Part shown: in pieces, positions 33,061-46,128 of the stretch
Position numbering within the stretch: position 1 is the stretch's first letter
How the letters are laid out: every line of letters begins with the position of its first letter
Source: Branchiostoma floridae
Lineage: Eukaryota; Chordata; Leptocardii; Amphioxiformes; Branchiostomatidae
Assembly: GCF_000003815.2 (NCBI RefSeq)
Contig: NC_049997.1
Coordinates: forward strand, 15,929,503-15,993,502
Direction: 5' to 3'
DNA length: 64,000 bases
Program-made: the position numbers and the translations under genes
The notes under the pieces: generated by a model
The model's input: only the letters and a program-made list of their open reading frames with translations
Told to the model about the DNA's origin: nothing
The model's database searches: none

Positions 33061-34409
33061 ATAAGTACGTCAATCCAACCACCCTTAGCTCAACAGTTCG
33101 CGGTAGAAACACATCTTTACAGGGTGACACGAATAGTCGTTTAATGACAGCTGCTTGACCGCTTAAAGAGCCTTTAATGGCCAGTTCTCTTCCTCAACCG
33201 CTTTTTACCTCCCACAACCGAAGTCAGGAACCCATTTCAAAACCTAGGAGAATAGAGCATGAGAAAACTTGATTTTTCCAAGGACACAACTTTTGGTCTG
33301 GAACGCCGGCAATATAACCCGTGACCTCTCCATCTATATATTGTCCGCTAGCCCGATCTATCATTAAATTACACGTAGACAACTTGTGTACATCTTGATA
33401 ACACGTGATATCGATAAATTACTGACTTTACGCCTTGATTATAACGTAATATCTAGTTTCACACTTTTTGTTTTTTCACGACTTCGGAGATCACTTTTCT
33501 TATGATGATATATCATTTTTCTTCATTATCACAAACACGCTGATACTCTAAGAAACGATGAGCCACGGCAAGAACGAAAAAGCAGCAACATAAATTATTT
33601 ACTCCGACTACGTTTATTCTTTACGTCACCACTGAATATTAAAAGTGATTTGCCTTGTCCTCTTCAGTGAGGCCGAGGGTGTCTACGTATTACAGGTGTC
33701 TAGAATAGACTGAGAAAAGAAAACAGTATGTTTATGACGTCGATGAAGGTTAGACAACATGACAGTAACACGAGCAAGGTAACAGTTACTCAACAAGCGT
33801 CCTTTTACCTCTTGCCTGTAACCGTACAATATATTAAGTTCACAAGGTTTTCAAGGCTTATCGTGCGACGATTGTTGTTGCATTTCCACATATACGCTTT
33901 AGTGGTGATAAGAAAATGCAGATTGAAATTATTCCTTTCGGAATAGGACGACGAGTGTTTTTTTTTTTTTTACTTGTCATTAGGCCATGTTGATTCGATT
34001 ACACAACATATGGATGACATCCTCCGGAAACCCCCAAACCGATGCGAGCGTGCTAATAAAAAAACTTTGGACAAAAAAATGTTGCCTTTATTATAAAATC
34101 CTAGACATAGAGTATGGTGAACCAATCAATATATTTTTCTGTCATACATTCATCTTTGTCTTTGGAATCAACATCAATATCCGCGATATATAAAACGTCA
34201 ATATTGGTATTACGATATTTTTTGCAACTTACAGCACATATTTACCCATTTTGCTGCTGGTTTATACGATTTACAGTATGATGAAAAAGCTTCTTTAATT
34301 CAGAAACGGACGAAAATTGATGAGGATGTCATCCATTTGATCGACATTGTCATAGTGTTAGTAAATGCATTTCTCTGGTATTTGTATGAGAAAATAATTT
34401 CTTACCCCT

Positions 34410-34867
34410 TTAGCGACCACTCCAGTTTATACCAGCATCGTCCATAGCCTCGTATTGGTCACAGTTGAGCGGTCCGCGCATGCCTGTCTCATGGTACGAC
34501 TTCCCGGTCTCGGGGTTGACGCAGTAGCACAACCCCTCGGCGTTGCACTGCTCTTTTTTGAAAGATCCATATTCGCCTCGCACTCTTTGATGAAACCTCC
34601 TGGCAGGATCTTTGGGTTCTGGGAGTTCCTCTGTTTTTCACAGGGAGTGCGTTCGTCTGTAGGAAGATCAAATAAACATCAGTGCTTAGCCTGATATGGA
34701 ATTAACATACAATAAAGGAAATCATCATCATCATTAACGTCTTTGAAACAAAGACAAAACTTACCCCTCTCAGACTTGCCAGGCCAGCATCCTTCAACAA
34801 AAAGCTGCGGCACTGCCATCGATATCAAAAAAACGAACAGGAAAACAAGAGCGCGGTGCACTGCCAT
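34410..34867 (-). pseudogene. Thyroglobulin type-1 protein copy 3, frameshifted
   Basis: Exon 1 34867-34765 (four codons longer than in copies 1 and 2, inside the signal peptide) and exon 2 from 34656. Relative to the other copies, exon 2 has a net 2-base insertion near 34570, in the stretch read 'GAGGCGAATATGGATC' where the others read 'GAGGCGGATGGATC'. The shift removes the last four domain cysteines. A corrected frame would have ended at 34410. The TATA box upstream is also degraded, which fits loss of function. A sequencing or assembly error is the alternative. Confidence 0.75.
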
Positions 34868-34929
34868 CTTTCTGGTTCAAGAAAACAGCTCTGCTCTAAC
34901 TTACACAGCAACGGCTTGTCTATAAGTTA

Positions 34930-35530
34930 TTAAGTAAGTCAAGTTCAACTACTTAATACGCAAAAGTGTACGCACAAATCACACAGAAAACTGCGGCAAC
35001 AGGAAGCTTCGAAGACAAACGGGAAAACAAGAGCTCGTTGAACTTGTCCAAGAAAACATCTCTGCTCTTTTATATGCACAGCAACCTCTTGTTTATAAAC
35101 CTCAAGTATGCCATTTCACGCGTCAAACGTTAAACATCAATAGCAACACTGCTGCCAAGTTTGCTGCGTTTTCATAGCAAAAATGCCTTTATCCAAGCTC
35201 TAAAATTCATGGTAGAATCATTCCTTTCAAAGTGACACGAATAATCGTTTAGTGTTAGCTATTTGACCACCAAATGATCCTGGAATATTAGTCTTTGATT
35301 CTCATAAATTACCACGAAGAAGTGAAGTTCAAGTACTTTTAAGTAGTAAAGTATGAAAGTATACGCACAAATCACACAACAAGCTGCGGCTTCAGGAAGA
35401 CAAACGGGAAAACAAGACCGCGTTGCACGTTTTTACGCGTCACACAACAATAGCAACACATCTACCAAATTTGCTAATTTTTTATAGCCTAAATAACTTT
35501 ATCCAAACTCTTACACTTCACGGTTGAAAC
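34930..35530 (-). repeat. Two further decayed promoter/exon-1 copies
   Basis: Around 34985-35180 and 35370-35530, blocks with 'AGCTGCGGC', 'ACAAACGGGAAAACAAGA' and 'ACGCGTCA' followed by 'CAATAGCAACAC' repeat the TG1 promoter and exon-1 landmarks, but start codon and frame are lost. They extend the chain of fossil copies upstream of the array. Confidence 0.5.
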
Positions 35531-35539
35531 GTTCCTTTA

Positions 35540-36430
35540 AAAAGTGACACGAATAGTCGTTTAGTGTTACGTTAGCTGCTTGACCGCTCAATGAGCCTTG
35601 AATGTCCAGTCCTTGATTCTCATAAAGTACCACGAAGAAGTGAGATGGAATTTCTCGATACGCAAAGTATATGCATGCGCAGAAAACCGTACATCTCACG
35701 TATTGAGTTCAGATTGGGAGAAATATTTAAGAAGAAACATCTAGATCTAGAACCGGCAATTTCTAGTCCAAATCAATGGCAGCTATTTACGCAACTAATT
35801 ATAATATACTTCATTGGTGAGACATCCAGGAAATGAAATGCTCAAAAGTTTCTCTATTAATTTACAAATACATGTCAAAAACATGACGATCATTCAACAC
35901 CTTATTGGGCAATTCTCGTCCAACGTTTGAAACAAGTCGGCGCCAAAGCTTAGTCTCTAACGCATAATCCAAGTACTGCCTACTACTAAAAAGCACGACC
36001 AAGCATGTCCGGAACTCAAGATGTCAAAAACGGAAAATGTGCTTCATTACCTTAGAAAACCACTAGGTGCCGTTGTCAAATTTGACCTTTCTTTTCCCGT
36101 CTTACCCACCTATGAAGTATACTCAGGAGGCTATATATATTCAAGGCTTCTCTAGTTATACTGTTCACAGACACACAAACCTTGAAAGTAGAAAAAGAAA
36201 ACTAGTTACTTGAGCAACGCGTTTCATACTGAGTAAACGTTTGAACTCTCATAACCTCTTCAATCATTGGCTAAATAGCGTCACATATCTTTGCCCGGAA
36301 ATGGCGAAAAGATGTCGAAACCCCGGCGCTCCCATACGGAGAGCCTAAGACCAATAAGGCGAACCCCTTATCCCGACCCTCTAGTGTGTCATTTCTCCTC
36401 TATGTTAGACTTTTCCAGACCGATCGTGTT
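35540..36430. other. Intergenic, dispersed repeats, no gene seen
   Basis: Contains a diverged copy of the 'CATGTC(C/A)(G/T)GAACTC...AGAT(A/G)TC' repeat near 36000-36060 and 'GTTACTTGAGCAAC' near 36205. No exon recognised before 36431. Confidence 0.35.
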
Positions 36431-36748
36431 ATGGCCTGTGCAGTTTGTGTCGATTTTGACTCCAATGCGATCTCTTCGGAACAAACGGCCTCAGACACCC
36501 TAAAACAGTCAGTTGAAGACTCCTCGCCTCCTCCTTCTCCTTTACTGAGGAAGAACTCGCTGGAGCTTGATCAGCCTGTCCTACAGAGTAGACGTCGGAG
36601 ACTCCGTTGGCTCTGGAGTCGAACAGGGAAGCGTGAAGACTGCCGAACGCCTACAGACGAAATTCTCTCACCGGGAGAGCTAGAGAGAAGGTTCTTAGCA
36701 AGATACGAAGATAGGATTCCGTCTTCGGCATCTCCTTCGCCGTCAAGG
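36431..36748 (+). CDS. Candidate first coding exon, basic/Ser-Pro-rich (possible alternative first exon of the ankyrin gene)
   Basis: An open frame of 106 codons from ATG 36431 ends exactly at a canonical donor 'AGG|GTAAGT' in phase 0. It is rich in Ser/Pro ('SSPPPSPLL'), has a basic run 'SRRRRLRWLW', and ends 'SSASPSPSR'. Codon structure looks coding, but no domain is recognised. The next credible + strand exon is at 39858, preceded by a pyrimidine-rich tract and 'AAACAAG|ATG', which would continue in phase 0. So this may be an alternative 5' exon of the ankyrin gene. It could equally belong to an unseen separate gene or be chance. Confidence 0.4.
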
Positions 36749-39700
36749 GTAAGTGTTACGAAATAATGTCCTAAGAAATGCACACGAAAACATATCGCTT
36801 ACAAAAGATGATTCATCAAACGTAATTGACATCGCAAGTGGCAGTGACATGTGAAAGGAAATTTAATTTTCTGAGTAAAGTTGCAGTAACAAAGCACTAT
36901 TTCGAATTCGTGACAAAAATGTACTTTTGGTGATGACTTTGATAATAGTTTTATGAATTGGAGTATAATTTTGCTAGTATAATACTAGAATGGGATTGAT
37001 ATTTAGCATGATGCATTGCGCATGACGAATAGATGACGTAATGCATATTTAATATTTACGTCATCGGCACAGGAATTTTCGATCATGTGATTTCTACATA
37101 AGACATATTATATAGAATTATGTGAACGACAAAAAAATTGACATTGAACAATCTAGATAATCATTTAACATTTTACGAAATTTGCTGCAAATCACAAAAG
37201 CTACATTTAGAGTATATTTCAGCTGAGGCATTCACACTACAAACTTTATAAGCCATAACTTATTTTCCGGGCCAACTTGCAGCGTATCTTCTAGTCCATA
37301 ATTTCATTCCTAAATCATATCAAATGTGAACTAACGTGCCATGTCTTGTTTTGTTCTCTTTTCTAACTGAGCTAGGTTGTCGTGTATGATAATGAATGTG
37401 TCTCTACCACAATTTAAAGCTAAGAGGTCTACATAAAACATGCTATTTCCTTTTTGTACGTCACTAGAAAGCATCCATGATACATCCTTGTGGAAGCCGT
37501 AAATCGTCACAGTTATCGTAAATACGTGTGGTGATTTACGACAATTGCATGTAGCCTTACGATTATAGTATCTATATTGAAGACCATCATCAAGTAAAGT
37601 TTTGCTTGTTTCATTCGATATAATTCAAGATAGGTAATTCCGATTCGTCTTCCAATCACGAGTTTTCATTATGAATTGTATTTTGTGATCATCATTTTTC
37701 AAATTCAAAGTGCTAACTTGGAACAATCCACCTTCAAAGACCATTGTCACGAGAGAAAGCTTGATAATATAAAGTAATTCCAACATGGCATTAGCTGTAA
37801 CAGAAAATTTATCGTAATTTTATGAAACTCAATGGAATGATTGATGAAAGATGTAAACCCAAAACCTCCAAATACTAGCGAATAAGCATCTCTAACATGT
37901 ACAGGACAACAGGGAACAAAACAACATTATTGTGAATATTGAACACCGTCACCCCCCTCCCCCCTCCGTATATGTCAAAAAGCAAAACCAAAGCCAAACA
38001 TATATGTGTTTGCTTTGAACGACTGCCTTGGTGGTCCATCTGTTTTCATATATTGTTGCATAGACAACAAAAATACACTTTGCACCTGGTAAAGTTCTTC
38101 TCTTTGAGAAGAATCTATGAGGAAACAGCGAAAAACATACGATGTATAATAGCTTAAAGAAGGAAACTAAAAAAATAAACATCTTACAAGCATTTCAATA
38201 ACAAAATGATTTTCACATCTGGATATGTTTTTATCTTTGATGATGGACCTAAATTAACATGCACACGTGACTTGACCGTTTATGGCGGGAAATTTTAACG
38301 ATGTTTTTGTAAGAAATTTGATCGGAGTTGTCATGAATACTCTACCATCGGGCGGCGCTATTTTCAGCAACAATATGGGGGGGGCGTCTACCTAAAGATA
38401 GAAATTTTGGAAACATGACAACCAGGGATTCTATGTCAGCATAGGCAACGGTACGTACCCTCTCTACTATAAACTCTTATAATTCATAGCCAAATTTCTC
38501 AACCCCTTACTGAAACGCTTAGCTATAATTTTTAGAAATTTGCTACAAGAAATTTGATTGACATATGACCGAATTTGGGGGTTGTTTGACAATAGAATAG
38601 GGCATTTCTGAGAGAAAGTGTTCTAGGGCCTATCCGCAAAACGCGCTATCCGTACCAGTACCACTAAACAATAGATTACCTCGTGTGTTATAGGTAAATT
38701 ATATTGACTCAAACTCATGATTGTAGAATTAGTTATTGTAATTCTGCTTCTTTTCTTTTTTCTGTCTTTTGTTTGAAAAAAAAAGATTGTGTGGATTTTA
38801 TGTTCAATTTTGAAACGATCGATTTTTGGACCATCTGCGCTGTCAGTTTCCCAGTCCCTAGGGAATGCAAGGAACGTGGTGTCGGGATACCATGTGTACG
38901 TGTATCATGTTCAACTAGTGTACAGCCGTGTTCTGTACTAATATTGTAATGCCACTGTCTAACACAAAGGATCTTTAAAGCCTTAAAAAACTGACAACGT
39001 TCATCGCTGGTATATAAAGAGGGAGAGTTTCTAGACAAGGGTATTCAGAGGGCGTATATTGCTGGTATTTTCGCAACATCGGGCCTGGTTTCCGTATCGG
39101 GTATCGGGCGTATACGGATGGGGGCCGAGGCGTGGTGAGTGCACCACAGGAGGGGGCCGTATGGTATTTCTAAATTTATGCAAAACAAACTATTTAATGT
39201 CATTCGGGCAAACTACTTTCCGGGACACAAGATTTAGTCTTTAAATACTAAGGAATATACCACGTTGTTTTCAAACACGTTTCGAAAGATTCTAACCGAA
39301 ATTGGGCTATGTACCTTACATCTAATAGCTGCGTTTCAATCTTTCTTAAATCTTTATTTATGAATTAAGCAACAGGATGATTGTTTTTGTATTTCTGTGT
39401 TTCTGATAAATGGTTTCATTCATATATATTTGTTAAAACATAATCATTTACGATAGAACAGTGTTGTATTATGCTTACTTGTATATTGCAGGGCAGAAAC
39501 TCCGGATTTCTTAAGTTTCGGCTTTTAGAATGTACGCATGCATCTAATCATTATGACATTCAGTTTGGTGATTGTAGACACATTATTAATGGGTACAGGA
39601 AGTCAGTTTTTGTGAAGTCAAGGTTATATTATTTTCACGTGAGTGACTCGCGTCATTTGCGGTAACTAGCAGGCAGCATTGAACAGAGACCATACTTCAG

Positions 39701-39857
39701 CCGATGTCAGATTAAACAGAATTTTCATTCTTTATATTTTGACAGATTTGCCTGCTTGCTACTACATTCATTATGTAGAATGTTTTGTTTTATACTTTAT
39801 AGATATCTTTGAAGCTTACAACATGTATTTTCTTCCCTCTATTATTTTCGAAACAAG
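36749..39857. other. Long AT-rich stretch, no gene seen
   Basis: About 3 kb with no exon supported by both splice sites and composition; open frames at about 38704 and 39471 show no domain. If 36431-36748 is spliced to 39858, this is an intron. Confidence 0.4.
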
Positions 39858-42800
39858 ATGGCGGACGAAGAGGACGAGTTGGAGTTCGAAGAGTTCGGCG
39901 GTTGGGGAGCGGATGCGCCGGTCAACCGTCCCACGGCTCCGGGGCCGGAGCGGCCTCACGCCCCGGAACCAGGCATGTCTCCCTCGCCCGAACCCGTCTC
40001 CGCTTTCGGTCCTCCTCGGCCCGAGCCTCCACCTCCCATGGAGATCGACGGCATGCCTGAACCCACACAGGTCCCGGAGGTAGCACAGGCCCCGGATGTT
40101 GCACAGGCCCCGGATGAAGCACAGGTCCCGGATGAAGCACCCAGTACACCTGCTGAGACCGAGGCTCCAGCTGAAACACCCCCAGCACCTGCTGAAGAAC
40201 CTTCTCCACCAGTATCGGAGGAATCACCTGTACCTGAAGACACTAGACCCCCTCCTCTTGAGGAACAGCCTGCCGAAGAGCCGGAAAAGAAGGAAGAGAA
40301 GGATGAAGAGATGGAGGAGATGGACGAGGTCGCAGGAATCTATGAGGCTAAACAAAAAGAAGAGGAGGAGAAAAGGAGAAAGGAGGAAGAAGAAAAGGGA
40401 GAAGACAAGCTGTGGAAGACCAGGGTTTGCATTCTTCTATTCCACCTACACTCGTACTCTTTCGTACACATCACTTTAAAAGAAAAACTGCTGACAAAGA
40501 TAATCAAAAAGTTATAGTAATGTTATTAACATGTTGTGAGGTAATGTATATTTCATGTTTCGGTAATCAGCTGGATGTAGCGTTTATGCATTGATGACAT
40601 GTTATCGATGAATAACCAAACACAAAATTACATATTCTTATATTTCGTTTGAATACAAGTATGCTACAAATATGGTCACGTCCGATAGAAATACTGTTAC
40701 TGATTGTGTTTGTCTGTTCGCACCTGTAATGATAACTCATGATAAGTTTGTGATAGATTTGTATAAATTTGGTCTGTGTATCTATTGTTCTGTACATGCC
40801 ATGGTCTTGATATTTTGATGGAAGATAGGCTTTGATGTATAGAAGAAGTTGTTAGGTCCCTAGACTAGTAGTTTATCATGCATTTTCTCAACAGGAGGAC
40901 TTGAAGATGGAACTGCTTGAGGCCGCAGTTACCGGAGACATCATGACTGTGAAGGACATCGTACAGCGGGGGATAGACATCAACGGTGGAGACGAGGTAA
41001 GAGATACTTTGTTCGTGTGTATGTTTGTTTATTTGTTTGTAAATTGTCTCTTGATGTCACACACCAGGTCTGTACTGATGAGTACAAGCTGCATATCTCA
41101 ACAGATTTATTTGATCCACTCAGACCAGGATGAACCCTATGTGTGATCCAACACATACGAAATTTCAGCACCTCTTGAAATATCACCATAGAACATACTA
41201 TAATTGAAGCAAGGAATAACTAATTTCCTTTCAAAGAATATGTTTGATGTACATGTAAAACTTGTAATGGTGATGAAATATAAACGATGCTACACTGATC
41301 AACAATCGGAAAACATCAGTGATGCTTGAAATTTTCAAGACTAGCCTTGCCTACTTGACACATCACCGTGTGCTAAATAGATTGAAGACGTAATATATGA
41401 TCCAAATTGCAGAAATACTTTCTATCGCATTAGCTTGCACTTTAATTTTGCGATTATTTTAATGAGCCTTGATTGTTTCAATGGTTTATAACTGTGTTTT
41501 CTTCTTGATCATTACAATGCTTCATTGTTGATTGTCTGTTACATTTACTCCTTTAGTTTCCAAACGAATGTCTTCTGATTATTTATGACTATTATCCCCA
41601 CAGAGGTTACGACCATCTAACGGCTATTCGGCTCGTAAATGATGCAACAGGGGCTTATGTATTGCAAGGCATTTAAGCTGCCTAAGTCTTTTATTTGCTT
41701 TGCAATCGGGTTAATGTTTTTAACTATAATGATATTTTGTTTTTTTTTTTTTTATGTAGCCTTCCTTTTTCATTATTTTAGCGTACAGAATTTATCATGC
41801 TTGAGGCGGTTACAGCAACATAAGTTCTATGTAGTCGCTTTGCTTATGCGACGATCGGGAAATCATGCAAGCGCTTCGTTGTTTAAGTCGCTTCAATGCT
41901 TCAAAGTTTTGTTACCGCGTTCTTGCGTGGCTCTTATGCCTTAAGTGTGCTAACGCTTTGCAATTTTCATAGTGCCTTTTAATGACGCTTCGACGTCAAG
42001 TATTTGCACGTGGGCAGCGCTATGAATATTTAAATTGAGCTAAAATGCTGACTCAAAAAACTTGTTATATAAACTTTGCGAAAAAAAATAGATGCAAAGA
42101 TTGACATGTCAACACTAAACATTTCCAACGTTTTCTGACCGCGTTCGTTCACGGCCTCATCTCTAGTTCCAAAGGAATGCCCTGCATAGGTCGGCCTGCG
42201 AGGGACATATGCGAATCGTCAAGCATTTGATAGTCAGCGGCGCCAACGTTGATACAAAGGATAAGGTAAGCTGCGCGAAGCGCTACTGCGTAGGGTATAG
42301 TTAGTAAGCAGTAACCAACCAGCAGGCGCAATGAGGAATATGTTAACACAAGCCTATGACGTCATTCCTCTGACGCAAGACAATTTTAACAGACCTCATT
42401 AAAATCATAGCCGCCATTTTGAATTTTTCAAGTTGTGTCCCTGTTTGCATCAAAACGAGGCTAAAGTTGGTACTCCTTCTCTTGAGTTTGTATAGAAACT
42501 ACACGTAGTAAAAACTGAATTGTAATGATGAAAAAACAAGAAATTCCGAAATCGAGTCGTGTGAAATTTTCGTTCAAAGGAATGACGTCAAGTCTTGTGA
42601 ATCTCTAACGACTTATTTTGATTCTCCATGGCAACAGTCACGTGACGATGGCATCACAACGCAACCGTAAGTATCAGTATAGGATGTTGTACTGAATTAG
42701 GTGGCTTTCGCTAAGTGCTTTGCTTGCTTTTGCCGTGCACAGTTCAACAGGAACGCCCTACACAGGGCATCTTGCGAGGGACACGTTCGCATCGTCAAAC

Positions 42801-45800
42801 ATCTCGTCAGCAACGGCATCAAGCTGGATAGTTCAGACAAGGTGAGGTTCTGACGGCAAACTAACCTCGCTGCCCGCTTTGCAATATCCACTAATCCAAA
42901 TGAAAATAACATATATTGAATCCGTGAATAGTTACAATAGATAATTTCTCCTTCAAATACTTCTAGAAGCACTGGCTTTCATTTTTGAAAGGGGTGCTAA
43001 TTTGCAATTCTTAACATTGGCTTAGGTTTGTAGTCAGCGTGCATGCGCAAAACTTCAATTCCTGGCATTAGAAAACCTTAGCCGGTGGCTCCATGTTTAA
43101 AATCGAGAATTACCTCCCCCCCCCCCCCTAAAACAGCCAGTGCTACTAGAAGTCTGCGAAGGAGGTTACACTCGATTAGTGTATTAGTGGGTGCCAACTT
43201 GAAGGTTCTTTGTGTACAACAAGCAAAATTCACTTGCAAACGGTAGCCAACTGGGGAACTATATATGTTAAAGAACCTGCTTCTGAAGCAGAAGCTGGTT
43301 CAAATTATACATGTTGTTGATAGAATTTTTTAACAGTGAAGTATTTTTTATTCAAACACATACTTCCAAATTTTCGATGACCATCTTGTTAGTCCATCTT
43401 GTTCACTTCGTACCCCTACTCCGTAAGGAGGCGGGGTGAGGGGCAGAAGATCCATGCAAGTCTCGACCTACTAGTAGTTCTCGCAACTCTCGCGAGAACT
43501 AGGTCACTCCGTGAACAAGAAGGACCGCATCATGATAGTCATCGAAAATTTGTAGGTACGTGTTTCACCTTTAAAAATACGTCACTGTTAGTAGAAAAAT
43601 TCTATTAACTGTGCTCATACGTGACTAATGAATCTCTTCAACGATATACATGTTGTGTTATTATGGGCCAAGCAACAGCTTATTTCTACTTCACGTAAGT
43701 AACATATGATGTCTGTATTCATGTCAATTAAGTTTGAAGTTTTATGCATTTTATTATTGGCAAACTTAAAGCAGATTCTATGCAGTGTAATGTTGACAAA
43801 AATGTGTTCCAACGAAGCTCCTTGCTTTCCTAGTATGTCTTTTTAGTGAGGACAAGAACATGAGTCTAACATCATTCTAACAAATTTGTTTAACATAAAC
43901 AAACTTTAAATAAGTTTACACATCTCATTGTAACGGATATGAATACAGGACATCGTTAGTATTTCCCTTTCAAAAAAGTCTCATGCACTAAATTTATGTG
44001 TTTAAAAATCTCTAGCTTGGAAGCAGCGCTCTTCACTGGGCTACCAGGTTCGGCCGTCACGCCATCGTGGACTACCTTATCGACAATGGCGCTAAGATCA
44101 ACGCCAAGGACAGGGTAAGGCAGACAGAAAAAATAATATAGATTTTTAGTATGGTAAGCTAGATTTCTTCAAAATGACACAATGCTCATTTAGATTTACA
44201 TAAGACGTTCTGAAGTTGCACACTAAATGTACTTTAAGCCTCACAATTAAATGTTGTTACAAAGCTTAAAGTAATCAAAGACCCATCTTGTTCAGTTTTC
44301 ATGGAAATACAGAAATATGTGTATGTCTTCGCGTAAAACTGAAGGTTGATAAACAGTAGTGACGATATTGCATGAATTTAAATTTATAAAAACATTTCCT
44401 AGATGAAAAAGTATTTACACTCCAGGATTTAGTAAATATATCAGCTTTTCTTGTATCATGCAGAATTTGGTGTTATGTTGCACTGATCTAGGAGTGCATT
44501 ATATTGAGGGGGTCCTTTCACTCATCCACTCTGTACCAAAGATAAGCATAAAATGAACACCTACATCTACTTACTGATGCACGTTTCTATTTTATGTCAG
44601 AGCGGTGCCACACCGTTGCACGTGGCCGTCCGTGTGGGCTGGTGGCCTGACATGGTGGAGAAGCTGTTGGACCGTGGGGCGGACATCAACTGTAAAGACT
44701 GGGTAATCGTTGTTTACTTATCGTTTGTCAACCAAGGATTACCTACGTACATAGTCCCTCGACCTCCAGGTCGTTGAGGGGAAAAGGTAGCAGTTAGTGG
44801 TAGGTATAGTGCGTACCTAAAGCCCAGACTTGGAATTGGACCTAAAAATGTTTAGCTCTAAGTACCTAAGTCCAAAAAAAACTTAATGTCCAGAGCCAAG
44901 TCCGGACTTACAAAAATCTATCTGTCAGTTATATTCCTTTATTGTTCTAAAGCATCTAAAACCTTCCATAGACAGTGAAATTTGCACTGGAAAAAAGACA
45001 AAAAACACTTCGTGTTACACTGGCTGTATATAATTTGCATGTATTTTCCACATTGCATTTCATTTCATGCAATTATAGATGCATCATCCCCCCTCAAAAA
45101 AGAAAACTTTCTAGCGCACATAATATGCAATGATGGGTTCATGCTTGACTGTCCCTTGCCAGGGTCAGTGTTTCTTGCAGGGTGAGGCATAACTGTTCAG
45201 CAATGTTGTCCTGCCAAGGTTTCCGCTGTCGTCCACGCCGACAGCATTTCTACTATATTGAAACTTATATTAATTGAGAGAATACTGACGTGAGTTTGTA
45301 AGGTGGAAACATTCACTTGAGCACAAAGATATCACACGGGCTAGACTTGCGAATAGTTGGGTAGTTAACACTACAGATATATCATAGTCAGGGATTTGGT
45401 GAACCGCTTAACCCATTTTCTGCACGTTTGCTGTAACAGGAAGGAGACACGCCCACCCACGACGCAGCAAGAATGGGCAGAAACAACATCCTGCGGATCC
45501 TCATCAAAAGAGGGGCTGATATCAATCAGAAAAACTTTGTGAGTGAATGTTCCATGTTATTCTTTTTGCTTGCTTACTGTAAGGTTTCTTTACAACAACA
45601 AAAATGAAATTTGAAAATTCAACGAAGTGGAATTCATACGGAGAGGAAAAAAATCAACTTCTTTCCAACAAAACACAAAATTAATGTTTTGCATGAGATT
45701 TTCCCAGTTTTGTAGTCTTCTTCAGGATAACTCAGATTTAGATAGCTCAAAACACGTGACCTTACGTAATTGTGACGTGAGCAATGAATCAAAGGTTGAA

Positions 45801-46128
45801 GAAAGTCGGTATCGACCTCCGCACCGTCCAGATTCGATACAGATCGGTTTAACGGATGAAGATTTTCTCCTCGGGATACAAATGTTATGTTTTACCCCAG
45901 GAAAATGGGCGCTGCCATGTTGACTTTGACGTAATTGGTCGGCCATCTTGTTTCTTCATTTTTGTGAGCGTTTTTATTGTCGTTTTACAGGACAAAAGCC
46001 AGCCGTTTGACATGACAAAGGAGTGGCAGCTGGAGACAAGGGACTGTCTGACAACAGCGATGGAGGTCGGCAAGCTCAAGGAGCTGATGGCAAGGAAGGA
46101 TAAGGAGTTGTCTTTGAACCAACGCTGA
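39858..46128 (+). CDS. Muscle-ankyrin-repeat-like protein (ANKRD1/ANKRD2/ANKRD23 type), 8 exons
   Basis: Exons: 39858-40424, 40895-40996, 42167-42265, 42743-42841, 44016-44114, 44601-44702, 45440-45538, 45991-46128; all phase 0, 434 residues. Residues 1-189 are acidic and Pro-rich, with a 'QAPDEAQVPDEAP' repeat, ending in a Glu/Lys-rich probable coiled coil. Residues 190-389 are six ankyrin units, one per exon: 'LLEAAVTGD', 'NALHRSACEGH', 'NALHRASCEGH', 'SALHWATRFGR', 'TPLHVAVRVGW', 'TPTHDAARMGR'. The order and wording of the last four match the vertebrate muscle-ankyrin proteins, which bind titin and shuttle to the nucleus. The 45-residue C-terminus is less conserved. Exon 1 uses a weak donor (GTTTGC), so an extra small exon may exist. 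The start lies in 'AAGATGGCGG'. Assignment to the family is by repeat order and is firm; paralogue identity is not claimed. Confidence 0.85.
43015..43140. repeat. Poly-C and short repeat debris in an ankyrin gene intron
   Basis: A run of 11 C near 43120 sits in intron sequence with no exon features. Confidence 0.4.

Larger units (their letters stand above)
30815..33180. repeat. Segmental duplication unit 2 (contains TG1 gene copy 2)
   Basis: Second copy of the 27670-29950 unit, carrying the same SINE fragment, AT block, foldback MITE, TG1 gene and fossil first exon in the same order. Confidence 0.75.

Noticed and set aside
38704-38949. 81-codon plus-strand frame
   Set aside because: No domain, no flanking splice sites in phase, AT-rich composition like the surroundings.
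43399-43608. Short palindromic 'TTCTCGCAACTCTCGCGAGAA' region as regulatory hairpin
   Set aside because: Single occurrence in an ankyrin gene intron with no support beyond imperfect symmetry.
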